Notes: generated from the sequence alone by a model not told the origin. Counted from the first letter of the stretch, positions 48,501 to 58,384 are shown. The stretch: 64,000 nucleotides of DNA from Carettochelys insculpta (GCF_033958435.1 NC_134139.1:208179501-208243500), one strand, 5' to 3'. Translations and numbers: made by a program.

Positions 48501-51500
48501 CTGGGTGTATGAAGAATTCTGGCATTTAACAGTATCAGTCCAACTAAGCTCTGGGCAGAGAATGATGTATTTATCGGAATCAAGGTATAAAATGGAGACT
48601 GAAAAATAATGGTGCTTTTGGCTGAGTTTATCCTATGTGATTAACGTACATTGCGCCACTGTGATAACAAAAGACTCATGGCTATAGTTAGAGAAATATG
48701 TGGTTTGTTTTTGCTGCCAGCATTTGGAAATGGTGATTTAGCCTCTTGCGAGTTCCGGGCCAAAACATTTGTACTTACACAGTTGTTAATGTTTTCCCCT
48801 CCATTCTGGCAATAACACACCATCTAATGATAAAGACACTCTGACTCATGGCAGAAACAGAACAACTGCATGGCTCCTGCGGCGACATGAGCAGGCCCCC
48901 ATGTGAGAGGTGAAGAATATGCAACAGTCACTACTGAGTTTGACTGGTTCCTACTTCAATGTTCATATGAATCTATCAGGAATGAATGAGCCCAGGCTAC
49001 TGCTATAGCTACAGGAATAAAGCCACTGGCATGGTTAGTCCTGTGTATGTGGAAGAGCCTGCTTAGCCCTTGGGAAGACATGGTCAAGCACCTCATGCTA
49101 TTAGAGACAGCTCCAGTGAGTTCCCACTTTGTTCTAGCTGGACACAGCTCTACCATCATCCCTATTCTTTCCTTTTCCATCCCGAAGAGGGCCCCTACCC
49201 CAGCAGGCCGACATTCTTATGTCTCTGGCCTCTCCCTGTGGACTCTAGCAGTGAGGGCACACCCCCTGAGCTAGCAAGGAGGAAAAGTGGGAGATCCCCA
49301 ATGGTGTAGAAAACAGGGGGGCCAGTACTAACAAAAACACAGTTGTATCACATAATGGATTAATTTCATTGCAAACTGTTTGGGCCAGAAACCATGGTTT
49401 TGTTCTGGGTTTGTTCAGCACCTACCACAACAGAATTGTGGTCTCCTTGGCCTAAGTACCATGTACACTCATCCCTCATTTAATGAGTACTTTACTTATG
49501 AGTACTCACTAAAATGAGGAACATATATACCTACCTTTATTTACCATATGAGTGAACTTCCCCCGCTTATATGAGTAGGGTCCTTGGCCAGGGGGCGGAG
49601 AAACCCACAGCCCTGCAGCTGGCTCAGCTCCAGCCGTGGAGTCCCTGGCTGGGGGTGCGGAGACCCACAGCTGGAGCATTCTCCCTCCCTTCCCTCAGGC
49701 ATGCAGGTGTCTGACAGCCCTTCGGCTGGAGGAAGAAAGGGAGAAGGCTCTTAGCCTGGTTTCCTCCCCTGAAATGGCAGGAATGTGAAACTGACCAGCC
49801 ATGAGTTGATCAGTTTCCCAGCCCACAAGCCATGGGGAGACTGGAACCAGCCTGCCCCTGGTTCCCAGCTCCTGCCACTCTGGGAGCCAGGAAACTGACC
49901 AGCCCTGGTGGTTCCTGGCTCCACTCCCCTGGCAGGAAAATTTGAGTTACCCAGGGGTTGTCCCAGCAACCCCTGCATAACTCCAGGGTTTACTGTATTA
50001 GACCCCCGCCCCACACTGCAGACCTTACCCACAGCTAGGTTTCAACTGCCCCCCCACAGTCCCAAACTGCCTCCCGCCTTAAACCCACCCAGCATCCACA
50101 AACCTCCCCCAGGCTCAGGAACCCCCCCCAGCATCCACAAACCACCCCCAGCCTTAGAGTCCCCAGCAGCCCCAAACCGCCCCCAGCATTAGACTCTCCC
50201 TGCAGCCCCAAACATCCCCCAGTGTTAGACCCCTCCTGCATCCCTCAACAGTCCCAGCCTTAGACACTCCTCCTCCTCCTGCAGCCTCTTCACTGGGGCT
50301 GCTAGGCTAGGTGGCTCCCCCAGCCCTCCTGCTCCCAGCAATTAACTCAACTGTTAAGGTTTCAGCGCCTAGCCATAATGTAATTGCTATCTCTAGTGAC
50401 AGAGATAGCTGCCATCTCCAGCAGTTATTGCTATGGATAGATATCTACCTGAGGCAGCAGCATTAAGAAACTGAAAATGGCTTCCTTAACAGCCACATGC
50501 ACCTGGAAACTGCCCAGCTGGCAACCCTTAACAAATCTAATGGGACCCATGTTTGGGTCCCGACTCATAGGTTGGAAATCCCTGCTGTGCATACACACGC
50601 TACATCCTATTTCTGGTGCCAAACTATTCAAATACATCAGAAAAGTACCTAAACTCAACTGGTTTATGTCAAGTTACAAGCACTTGGAATGAATTGGATA
50701 TTTTTACATGTATTTTAATGAGATTTTAGTGTCACTTTTATGAGTTATCGCCTATAAGCAGAAATGTGAGAAAGAATTGTGCTCATACAGCGAGGGATGA
50801 GCGTACCATGAAACCAGACTGGCACTGCGATATGCTGCGTAACATGTGACGACACCAGCGCAGCATCCTTTAGATTCTTGCAGGCTGAGTTACTGCATTT
50901 TGCCCAGTACCACTTCTGTACCCATCTCGATTATGGAACAGCAAATGTCACTATAAAAACATACCTTCAACCCTCTTGCCATGTTCAAGGCAACTTTGAG
51001 AATTGTAGCAGCAGGGAAAGGGCCCTGGTGTTTTGTGTTTCTCTCTTCAATTAAGTCATTGAGAGATTTTTCTCCTCCGTATTCCATAGCAAGGCACATG
51101 CTCCCATCGTTGGCTTGAGTAAACGCACGGTACCCTTAAAACAATCAGAGATGCCATTTGTTTTTAGGGAACAAAACCAAGCAGTAACTATGGAAGAGCC
51201 ATTTTACACATATGCTTAGTAGCACAATTCAAGAGCAAAACAAACAAGCAGTCAAGTAGTACTTGAAAGACTAACAAAATAATCAATTATGCGATGAGCC
51301 CAGCTTCGCTGGACAGGGCACGTCATATGAATGGAGGAGTCAAGAATGCCTAAGCAACTCCTCTACAGTGAACTCTCCCAGGGCAAAAGGCATCAACGTA
51401 GGCCTCGCAAGAGGTATAAAGACTGCATGAAGGCCAATATTGCTCATGCTGGTTTAAAACCAGATCAGCTAGAGCAGCATGCAAAAGACCAAACAGGCTG

Positions 51501-54500
51501 GCGTGCTCTCATACGACACACATACGACAACTTGGAAGAGCAGCGACGCGTACGCCTCATTGATGCTCGTGAGAGGCAGAAAGCAACAGCAGCAGCCGCA
51601 CCAACAGAGCCAGGACAATTCTCTTGCCCCCATTGTGAACGCCCATGCCGTTCAAAGCTTGGACTCCTGAGCCACATGCAAGTCCACAACTGATGAGCCT
51701 GTGCAAGCTCAAGACATCGTCATCGGACATGACAGACTACCTATGACATTTCGTGGGGCAGACCCACTTCCTCAGATCTGGAGAGATGCCATTTCCAGTA
51801 CAGCCCTGATGGTTTTATAACACAGAGATGCAAAAAGAAAATAAATAAATAAATAACAAATCAGGTGGGGTCCCAGTAAAAGGGAGGGCCAGAGCTGACA
51901 AGGTCTATTCAGTCAGGGTGGAAAAGGCCCTTTATCAGTAGTATGTATGAAGAGAGTTAAAAACAGGTCAGATAAGACGGGGGGATATGGCCCACTGTCA
52001 GTCTAATGTGGAGATGTTAACACCTACGACAGAGAAGCTCCTACTGATAATGGGCCTTTTCCACACTGACTGAATAGACCTTGTCAGCTCTGGCCCTCCC
52101 TTTTACTGGGACCCCACTCTTTCAATACCCCTCTGAAACTACTCCCCCACTCATGCATCTGATGAAGCGGGTCTTTGCCTACGAAAGCATACGCTCCAAA
52201 ATATCTGTCAGTCTATAAGGTGCCACGGGACTTCTTGTTCTCGAAGATACAGACTAACACAGCTACCTCTCTGATACCTGAGTTCAAGAAAACCATTTGG
52301 AGACGTGTTATGGGCCAGGTTTCAGGCAGCCTGAACTATTTTAAACTGTTTTAGGCCACCGGGAGCCTGCTCTGCATTATAACTCCAATCAATTTCGATT
52401 CAAATTAGCTAGCCTGGAACAAGCCATTATGTGAGTCCTTGGGAAAGTTTTTACAGCACACATCGGCTGGCCTTCAGTTTTTTCCAGATGAAGCCAAAAA
52501 CCAAGATCTCTTGAAGGGAGAGTTATGTAATTTAAACAAGAACAAACAAACAAACAAAAAAACGAGCATTCCCACATTGAAAATCACACTCCTTTACAGC
52601 ATCTCAAGCTGGACATCTAAAACTTGAGGCACCCACAAATCAGCAGCCCCTTTTCACAATCTTGACTGTGATATTTGTCACCTTAGACAAATGTTAGCAC
52701 TGGCTATATTTCATGGAATGGAGCATGAAGTTTTAAACAACATTTAATAAATGGTTTAGACTGTTTCACTGTAGATTAAAGGATAATTAGTTGACTTCAC
52801 ATATTTCCCAAGACAGAACTTCCTGATATTAATATACTGTGTATGACTACAAATTTTCCCCAAACTAAATATGACTCTTACATTTTTGCATGACTTTTCC
52901 CATTGTACAACATGGGCAAGTACTCACATTCATGTTCTGTAGCACCTTTGGAAAAAACAACAAAATCTCAGCAATGTGAAACCTCAATACAAGATTTCTG
53001 GCCACTGAATCATTGCTGAGAATGGAGAACACCCAGTCTATATCCTGCCCCACAAATGATGAATATTTTCCATTCTGAGCAAGAATTCAGTGGCCCAGAA
53101 CACTTTGTTGAGGTTTCGTGTGGCACTTCTAGCAAAAATGATTGTTTTATATGCACGATTAAAACAAAGCTAATCAATTGGTGATTTTAGTGACAAAAAT
53201 AATAATCCTGGGGGATTAATGAGATAATCATTACAAAGTATTTAGAGAGCAATCTTCAGAAATAACCACTTTTTGCACTTGATGCTGGTCTTATGTCTGT
53301 CTGTGTCCTTTTTGAAAGATCAAGTATCTTCTTTTGTTGTGTGTTAATGACACTAGCCCAGACACTAGTAAAAGATTCCCTGCATCCTACCCTGGACGTA
53401 GTCTAATATGCTTAAACCCATAACCTGCAAACATTGACACATGCTTACTTTTGTGCATGTAAGAAGTCTAATTGTCATCGGCGGAAAAATCATAGACGCG
53501 TAGGGCTGGAAGGAACTTTGAGAGGTCACCAAGCCCAGTCCCTTGTGCTGAGGCAGAACCAGGCAAAGTTAAATTTCTGTCAGTGTTTACAGGGTCTGGG
53601 CACTGGAGGGGAGTCTTCAGGATGTAGGCAGGCAATCTGAAGTCTCTTAAGGCTGCTCTGGGATAAGCCTGACATGCCTACAAATAAACTCTCTGGTTCA
53701 TTCCTTTCCGGTGATAGGATAGGATAGAAACAGAATGACCCTACAATGCCTTGACAGCCCATATGCTAGAATTAGGATACTGAAGTATTTCTTTATTCTC
53801 TTTCATGGCAGCACCAATGCGCTGGCCCAAAATGGGTCCTTTAAAGGTTACCCTCAGCATATTAAACCAAACTGACAGATCTGGAATTTTATGAGACCCA
53901 GGTAACGGACAGTGAAGGAAGGAACTAGTCACATTGCGACCAGGGCTGCTGGGGGCAGTAAAGAGAAACGATCTAGAGATGGAAGGGGCCAAGGCATTTG
54001 TGCTCTCGGACTATGGAATGCCAGAGTCAGGGCATATGTACCTACAGCCTCTGGCAAATGCTGCTCAAACAAGGTCCAGGGCCATTTACGTCACCCCCCA
54101 ACACACACACACAGCTCTACCACCCACCACTATCCCCCTCCTGACACACACAGCTCTGGGAAGTTAACATCAGAAAGAGAAGCCTAACTTATTAAGCCTC
54201 AGAGTGGCTCCAATAATTCCATTTACAAATTAAGCATCTGAAGCTGTGTCTGAAACTTACCTACAATGTTTGGGTGCTGAAGGTTTTTAAGAATCTTGGC
54301 TTCTTCGTTCAGTCTCTGTTGGTAAATATTTTTCTGCTTATTGTCACATTTTGGATTAATTTTCTTCACAGCCCAAGGGGAACGAGACAAGCCTCTAGGA
54401 GATCTGTATGGAGAAAAGTCATTCTTAGTTAGAGAATGAGGAGTCATCCCATTCATATTTGACATCAAAGAGGACAGATCATCATAGGCACCTATTGGCT

Positions 54501-55948
54501 AAGAGCGTTATTAACATAATGATGGATGTAAAACTAATCTTTGGAACTAAACAGCAAACCTAAAACTATGAAATTAAATTTAACAGCTTAATAACAAATC
54601 ATACTCTGTGCCAGCACTGACTATCATCTCCCCCTGTAATAAAAAGTCAGGCTCAATCTCCAGCAGAGTGGGATAATCCTAGCAAAGTCTCCAACAATCA
54701 ATGGGCTGTGAAGACTGAGCTAGCGGTGATGATGCCAACCTAGGTTGAAGGCACACTGACAAGGCTGTATGAAGCATCTTGTACAGCCACTGCCTTTGGC
54801 TAGATTTCCATTTCCAAGACAGTCAAGCCAGCATTATCATCAGCACAGAAGTCTCCATTTAAAAATCTATCCTAGTAATATGTGATCTAAAGTCCCAGGA
54901 AATACCACCCCATTCTGTTTAGGCCCTTACGCTTACCTCTTCATAAGGTAAACATTTACCCCAGTGCCATAACCAAGCTTCTGCATGAAAGGAGAGGCTG
55001 GGATAACAACAGAAGATAATGGTCCACGTGGCCCATTGTCTTTAAAACAAAAAACAAGAAAAAAATCATTACACTTTTATCCACCAGACGATCTCAAAGC
55101 TCCTTCTACAAGCATTGGAAGAGGGTTTTTCTTTTTTTTTTTTTTATTTTGAACTACAGCTGTACTCGGAGCTTTGTGAGAGAGTGATGAGTTTTAGTTT
55201 TTTAAAAAAGCTCGTCACAAACATCTTTTTCTTTGATTAGACTTCAGAAACCCATCCCAATATGTGTGTGTCATGACAACCTCAATGTGCATCTCACCTG
55301 CTGGATATCTTTAACGCAACTTCATGGGGAGTTTTATTTTCCCAGTAACTTAAAATCTGATCTCAAAACAAACTTATTCAAATCCACATTGTAATGGCTG
55401 TTGTAAAAGAGTCATTCTAGCAGACGTGATAACACAATTTTGTATGTTATGCAACTACCACCACCCCAGCACTAGCTTTATACTAGGAATCACCGGGGCC
55501 AGAGAGAAAATAATTAAAACACTTCAGAACTGATTATACTTCAATGGAAGCATTATAGGGGCCAAATTAACCCCATTCCACCATACTGAGGCCAGGTCTA
55601 CACTAGGGGAGAAATACTGATGTAAGATACACAACTCCAGCTAGGTGAATTGCATGTACCTTACTTGGATATTTCTGTGCCATCCCCACACTGGGAGGGT
55701 GATAGAAACTCTCCCACTGGCATCTCCTACTCCTTGAAACTGCGAGGAGTACCCGGGTCAAAGGGGGTACCCCAGCATGTGATTTAGAGCTGCTAGATCA
55801 AATCCCAGAAGATGGACCTCCAGAGCATTTTCCCCCAGTAGGTACAGGCAAGCCTTTATACACCAGAGGCCATATCCGAATGCAGCTTACCTGATTTCTT
55901 TCTATTAGTTATTTTGTTAGGAGTCTTGAAGCCAGTTGTTGTTTCCAT
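36392..55948 (-). CDS. PBK: PBK/TOPK, PDZ-binding mitotic protein kinase (seven coding exons)
   Basis: PBK is a MAPKK-like serine/threonine kinase active in mitosis and in proliferating and germ cells. The coding exons, 5' to 3' on the minus strand, are 55948-55891, 55039-54937, 54403-54261, 51134-50965, 45916-45787, 40809-40624 and 36597-36392. All have AG/GT borders; phases sum to 996 nt, or 331 residues plus stop (human 322). Visible motifs: FKTP with Thr9 (the CDK1 site in human), Gly-rich loop LGYGTGV (41-47), catalytic Lys in WAVKK (about 67), HGDIKSSN (168-175, Gly in place of the usual Arg, as in human PBK) and DVG (189-191) in place of DFG. The acidic stretch before the last exon is kept. 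The C-terminus is EEDMYRQ and lacks the T-D-V ending of human PBK. Intact gene. Confidence 0.96.
38260..38545 (+). mobile_element. CR1-like LINE 3' end
   Basis: GAAGCTGGGAATGGGAAACA and GGACTAGATGGACTTTTGGT, CTGACCCAGTAT are shared with the copies at 58800-59010 and 59080-59355. Truncated 3' fragment without coding. Confidence 0.75.
39454..40351. mobile_element. hAT-like non-autonomous element
   Basis: The ends CAGGGGTGGACAGG and GCCCACCCGTG are inverted repeats. The flanks TTCTAACA and GCCTAACA agree at 6 of 8 positions, so a decayed 8-bp duplication is likely. About 0.9 kb, non-coding. Confidence 0.65.
40624..40809 (-). CDS. PBK: PBK exon 7, activation segment
   Basis: It encodes [18 protein letters not shown] and [20 protein letters not shown], then an acidic D/N/E run. 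186 nt. Donor GAAG|GTCAG is a weaker but valid GT site. Confidence 0.95.
41002..41445. mobile_element. Long palindromic MITE, full copy
   Basis: The arms of about 220 nt are mirror copies around 41223. The outer TTAACACATTGGCTGTGGCC is mirrored by GGCCACAGCCAATGTGTTAA; inside, CAGCGCCTCATTAGCATGCT pairs with its inverse. The copy at 9861 is a truncated relative. Confidence 0.88.
41886..42282. mobile_element. MITE with GGCTATGTCTACAC ends
   Basis: Left GGCTATGTCTACACAGTGGG, right CCCACCGTGTAAACACAGCC (inverted). The interior repeats AAATAGC- and AAAATAAGC-type pieces in both directions. No transposase. Confidence 0.7.
42745..43190 (+). mobile_element. CR1-like LINE fragment (RT N-terminal part)
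   Basis: One frame reads [20 protein letters not shown], the start of a LINE reverse transcriptase domain, then decays. Further on, weak similarity to the RT middle part is seen up to about 43190, where a hAT-like element follows. A CR1-type 3' end at 43965-44001 (TCCCTTCTGACTTGGGATTC) may belong to the same copy. Confidence 0.7.
43195..43960. mobile_element. hAT-like C-rich element
   Basis: The right end GACCCAAAAAAGATTCCCCA, CCCCGG matches the terminal block of the element at 16473-17110. The left end is not certain. The C-rich interior gives long chance frames on both strands. Confidence 0.5.
45490..45633. mobile_element. Small TA-flanked MITE
   Basis: TAGGTTGAACCTCACTGATC at the left and GGGAGGTCCAACCTG at the right are inverted repeats, with TA on either side. 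Length 144 bp. It lies in the PBK intron 150 bp from exon 6. Confidence 0.65.
45787..45916 (-). CDS. PBK: PBK exon 6, catalytic loop
   Basis: It encodes [19 protein letters not shown] and [16 protein letters not shown]: catalytic Asp170 and the metal-binding DVG. 130 nt, phase 1 out, donor GTATGT. Confidence 0.96.
46370..48185 (+). mobile_element. CR1/L3-like LINE, degraded, with 3' end
   Basis: Remnants lie in order: GPIxKKGG-type start near 46500, [20 protein letters not shown] near 46820-46890, SSGVQQGS near 46975, [14 protein letters not shown] near 47500, then a 3' UTR with GGCTGGGAAGGAATTTTCCC and an end at TGATGGTTCCTTCTAGCC (about 48155). Many stops and shifts; a dead copy. A short CR1 3' end interrupts it at 46699-46765. 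Confidence 0.8.
46699..46765 (+). mobile_element. CR1 3'-terminal fragment nested in LINE
   Basis: ACTAGATGACCTTCTGAGGT, CCCTTCCAGCCC and GATTCTGTGAATCTGAT match the CR1 3' end with its short ATTCTGTG repeat. It splits the surrounding LINE frame. Confidence 0.65.
49466..50803. mobile_element. TA-flanked DNA transposon (pogo/Tc1-like), composite
   Basis: Left end CACTCATCCCTCATTTAATG; right end CAGCGAGGGATGAGCG, its inverse at about 10 of 12 outer positions; TA on both sides (49464-49465, 50804-50805). About 1.34 kb without transposase. The stretch 49560-49995, ending GGGTTTACTG before TA, belongs to the same Tigger-like family as 4291 and 31640 and appears nested. 50030-50260 is a degenerate C-rich repeat (CCCCAGCATCCACAAACC). 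Confidence 0.65.
50965..51134 (-). CDS. PBK: PBK exon 5, hinge region
   Basis: It encodes [19 protein letters not shown] and later [16 protein letters not shown]. 170 nt ending in phase 0 at AAG|GTATG. A TA-flanked transposon ends 160 bp downstream in the intron. Confidence 0.95.
51236..52282. repeat. Foldback repeat family A, long copy interrupted by a LINE
   Basis: The outer left CAAGCAGTCAAGTAGTACTT and outer right CTAACACAGCTACCTCTCTG enclose a deep inverted repeat. TAAAAGGGAGGGCCAGAGCT at 51886 is mirrored by AGCTCTGGCCCTCCCTTTTA at about 52085, centre near 51990. The left arm is split by the LINE piece 51298-51740. This longest copy shows that the small hairpin copies are internally deleted versions. 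Confidence 0.75.
51298..51740 (+). mobile_element. LINE C-terminal fragment with zinc-finger tail
   Basis: An intact 120-codon frame (51331-51693) has [16 protein letters not shown] and ends in a C-P-H-C...H-x3-H-type finger ([15 protein letters not shown]). It is the last part of a LINE polyprotein of the same broad type as 781-1640 and 59670. The open frame is a remnant, not a host gene. Confidence 0.75.
53487..53620 (-). mobile_element. CR1 3' end, minus strand
   Basis: AATCATAGACGCGTAGGGCT, GGAAGGAACTTTGAGAGGTC is the reverse complement of a CR1 3' terminus. The 5' part is lost within some 130 bp. Confidence 0.65.
54261..54403 (-). CDS. PBK: PBK exon 4, catalytic lysine
   Basis: It encodes [20 protein letters not shown] and [16 protein letters not shown]: the ATP-binding Lys and the alpha-C helix Glu of the kinase N-lobe. 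143 nt, phase 1 out. Confidence 0.95.
54404..54936. other. PBK intron 3
   Basis: No repeat recognised. The minus-strand frame extends upstream of exon 4 by chance. Confidence 0.4.
54937..55039 (-). CDS. PBK: PBK exon 3, glycine-rich loop
   Basis: It encodes residues 20-54, including [20 protein letters not shown], almost identical to human. Acceptor TTGTTTTAAAG, donor AG|GTAAGC, 103 nt. Confidence 0.95.
55040..55890. other. PBK intron 2
   Basis: Contains a T-tract at about 55128-55146 and a MITE-like piece at 55590-55830 (GAGGCCAGGTCTACACTAGG, then TCTCCCACTGGCATCTC). Confidence 0.45.
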
Positions 55949-55967
55949 TGTTGGTAACTGTTCTGAG
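55891..55967 (-). CDS. PBK: PBK exon 2 with start codon
   Basis: The ATG at 55948-55946 opens [13 protein letters not shown] (human MEGISNFKTPSKL). 55967-55949 is 5' untranslated after a probable acceptor (TTTTGTCCTAAAG). The donor GTAAGC follows 55891. Coding part 58 nt, phase 1. Confidence 0.92.
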
Positions 55968-56049
55968 CTTTAGGACAAAAGACAGTTGCCATTTACATCA
56001 GATCTGCCTGCAATGCATTTCCTCAGCGTAGAACAAAATAGCCATCTTC

Positions 56050-56342
56050 TCCCATATCTTTAAGCACGTTCATACTTATGGGCAGATTCTATAAACGTGT
56101 TGTAGATTTTTTTCCTGATCTCAGCTGAACCCTGTGCGGACAATTTAATTTGCCTAGGGCGATTTGCTAATTTCCATAAGGAGGTTGTGGAATCTCTGCC
56201 ACTGGAGATATTTAAGGGCAGGTTAGACAGATGTCTATCAGAGACGGTTGAGAGTGGGTGCTTGGCCCTGCCGAGGGGGCAGGGGACTGGGCTGGAGGAC
56301 CTCTTGAGGTCCCTTCCAGTCTCGTGCTCTGTGATTCTGTGC
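56050..56342 (+). mobile_element. CR1 LINE 3' end in PBK intron 1
   Basis: The 3'-terminal region GAGGTTGTGGAATCTCTGCC, GGACCTCTTGAGGTCCCTTC and TCTGTGATTCTGTG is typical of CR1. It lies between exon 2 and the minisatellite. Confidence 0.8.
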
Positions 56343-56586
56343 ACAGTGCAATCCAGGGCAGGGCTTCCCAGCGGCCATACGAAGTCACTGCTTGCAGAGT
56401 GCGGGGCCCCAGGAGACAGGCAGGGCCAGGTGGGTAAGATACCATCAGCTCAGCTTCTGTTGGTGAGAGCGCGGCTTGGGAGCTTACAGAGCTCTTCAGA
56501 GCCTCCCTGATCGAGGTGGCTGGGGGCACCCCAGGCTCACGGCCCCATCCCCAGCTCGCGCGGACGGAGTGTACAAGGAGCACAGA

Positions 56587-57262
56587 ACTCCTGGGTCACC
56601 CCCACCCCGGGGGGATGGGGGAGGGGTGTGCCGGACTCCTGGGTCCCCCGTTCGGCTCGGGGGGATGGGGGAGGGGTGTGCCGGACTCCTGGGTCCCTCC
56701 CCGGCTCGGGGGGATGGGGGAGGGGTGTGCCGGACTCCTGGGTCCCCAGTGCGGCTCGGGGGGATGGGTGTGCCGGACTCCTGGGTCCCTCCCCGGCTCG
56801 GGGGGATGGGGGAGGGGTGTGCCGGACTCCTGGGTCCCTCCCCGGCTCGGGGGGGTGGGGGAGGGGTGTGCCGGACTCCTGGGTCCCCCGTGCGGCTCGG
56901 GGGGATGGGGGAGGGGTGTGCCGGACTCCTGGGTCCCTCCCCGGCTCGGGGGGGTGGGGGAGGGGTGTGCCGGACTCCTGGGTCCCTCCCCCGTGCGGCT
57001 CGGGGGGGGTGGGGGAGGGGTGTGCCGGACTCCTGGGTCCCTCCCCCGTGCGGCTCGGGGTGGGGTGGGGGAGGGGTGTGCGGGACTCCTGGGTCCCTCC
57101 CCCGTGCGGCTCGGGGTGGGGTGGGGGAGGGGTGTGCCGGACTCCTGGGTCCCTCCCCCGTGCGGCTCGGGGGGGTGGGGGCGGGGTGTGCGGGACTCCT
57201 GGGTCCCTCCCCCGTGCGGCTCGGGGGGGTGGGGGCGGGGTGTGCCGGACTCCTGGGTCCCT
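56587..57262. repeat. G-rich minisatellite in PBK intron 1
   Basis: About 14 head-to-tail units, marked by GACTCCTGGGTCC at 56634, 56684, 56733, 56775, 56825, 56874, 56924, 56973, 57028, 57084, 57140, 57194 and 57248. Spacing is mostly 49-50 bp in the left part and 54-56 bp on the right, where units carry an extra CCGTGCGGCTC piece; one unit is only 42 bp. Each unit holds a run such as GGGGGGATGGGGGAGGGG on the + strand, able in principle to form a G-quadruplex. It ends some 25 bp from the PBK exon 1 donor. Frames of up to 475 codons on both strands are products of this repeat. Confidence 0.93.
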
Positions 57263-57269
57263 CCCCGGC

Positions 57270-57850
57270 TCGAGGGGCGCAGCCCGTTACCTGCCAACCG
57301 CCGCCATTTGAATCCGCGCGCGCAGCGCCCAGCCCCGCCCCTCTGCAGTGGAGACGGCGGCCGCGCGGCTCCCACGGGCTGGGCGGGGGCGGGGCCGCGG
57401 AGCGCAGGGGGCGGGGCCAGCCTGCAGGGGGCCGAGCTTGGACAGCACGTGGGGGGCTGGGGCTGGGCGCGCCCCCTACCGGCCCCAGGGGAGAGCAGGG
57501 AACAGGCTGGGCTTGTGCCTTCCGCGGGTTCGCTCCGGCGCCAGGGGGCCCCGGGAGCCGAGTCTCGCTCCGCGCGCCCGGTGCAGGGCTCCTACGCTGG
57601 GCGCTCAGCCTGCGGCAGCGGGGAGACGTGCTGCCCGGCCAGGCGCCTTGCAACGGGGCCCTGAGCTCCCGGGCACAAGCTGCACCCTGCCCGCCCCACT
57701 GCTGCCTGTCTGCGCCTCCCCTTCCAAGTGAGAGCAGCCGGAGCTCCTGCTCCCCTCTGGGCGCTGCCCCTTTCTCAGGCCTCGTCCCCTTCTCATCGAC
57801 TCTGAGCCCAGCAGTTCCAGGCCGGGGATCACCCCTCTGACTTCTTGTGT
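57270..57850 (-). promoter_or_regulatory. PBK: PBK CpG-island promoter
   Basis: Dense CpGs and GC boxes (GCCCCGCCC near 57332, GGGGCGGGGCC near 57384), far above the rest of the window. A minus-strand AAATGGCGGC (57309-57300), close to the YY1 consensus, sits in the expected place by exon 1. The overlapping TTTGAA (57307-57312) is a possible CHR cell-cycle element, as PBK is a known mitotic gene; its spacing to a CDE is not classical, so this is tentative. Confidence 0.7.
57285..57345 (-). other. PBK: PBK non-coding exon 1 (3' part) and donor
   Basis: On the minus strand the exon ends CGGCGGTTGGCAG followed by the donor GTAACG (57290-57285). This is the only good donor in the CpG island on the correct strand, and the coding exon 2 begins after an acceptor. 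The exact start of transcription is not known. Confidence 0.65.
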
Positions 57851-57899
57851 ACCGGGCTGCTGACACCGCCCCGCGACTGAGATTCCCTTGGCAGCCACT

Positions 57900-58384
57900 C
57901 GGTAACGAGTAGGGCACCTCCACGTCACGCTCCTATTTGTGAGGCCGTTGATGGCCGATCAGCCCATTGACCAAAGTTAGTGAAACCCCCAGGAGGCGGG
58001 ACTGATGGAGTCCTAGAACACTAGGAGTGGAAGTGACCTCAGGAGGCCATGGAGTCTAGTCCCCTGTCCTCTTGGCAGCGCCAAACATGAAATAGAGCGG
58101 TGTTTCTTTAAACTATGTTCTGAGGAACACTGGTGTTCCATGGATGACTCGCATTTTCCCATTATTGCAGTATGAAAAACCTTGTAATTCTATCCTAGTG
58201 TATGTAACTACGTTGCTATTGTTATCCATAAAAGTACCTAATCTTATTGAAAACCTTGCTAAGCTCTTGGGCTCACTAATATCTTACTCCAGGGAGTTTC
58301 AGAGGTTAACTATGCATGGTGTTAAAAAATCCCAAAACAGAAAAAGTAGCTTATCTTTCAGAATGCAATGTGGTACATCTTGAG
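57900..58384. other. Intergenic, with minus-strand CR1 piece
   Basis: 58008-58085 (CTAGAACACTAGGAGTGGAA, CTCAGGAGGCCATGGAGTC) resembles a minus-strand CR1 3' end. 58265-58345 resembles part of the CR1-like ORF end (GGGAGTTTCAGAGGTTAACT). No gene found. Confidence 0.5.

Larger units (their letters stand above)
45917..50964. other. PBK intron 5
   Basis: Carries the LINE at 46370-48185 and the TA-flanked element at 49466-50803. 48190-49460 is unassigned. Confidence 0.45.
51135..54260. other. PBK intron 4
   Basis: A foldback element with a LINE inside it (51236-52282) and a minus-strand CR1 end (53487-53620) are listed separately. The remainder, including a short (CA)n near 54095, is unassigned. 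Confidence 0.45.

Noticed and set aside
51331..51693. Intact 120-codon frame with a zinc-finger end, possible host gene
   Set aside because: It matches the C-terminal part of LINE proteins seen in two other places in this window and sits nested in a repeat; no start context or splice-linked exons.
56587..57262. CRISPR-like direct repeats
   Set aside because: Units are contiguous, without unique spacers, in a vertebrate gene intron; this is a minisatellite.
56476..57923. Very long open frames on both strands (up to 475 codons) with Gly/Pro-rich repeats
   Set aside because: They are produced by the G-rich minisatellite, which is stop-poor in several frames at once; composition and periodicity follow the repeat, and they overlap the PBK intron and promoter.
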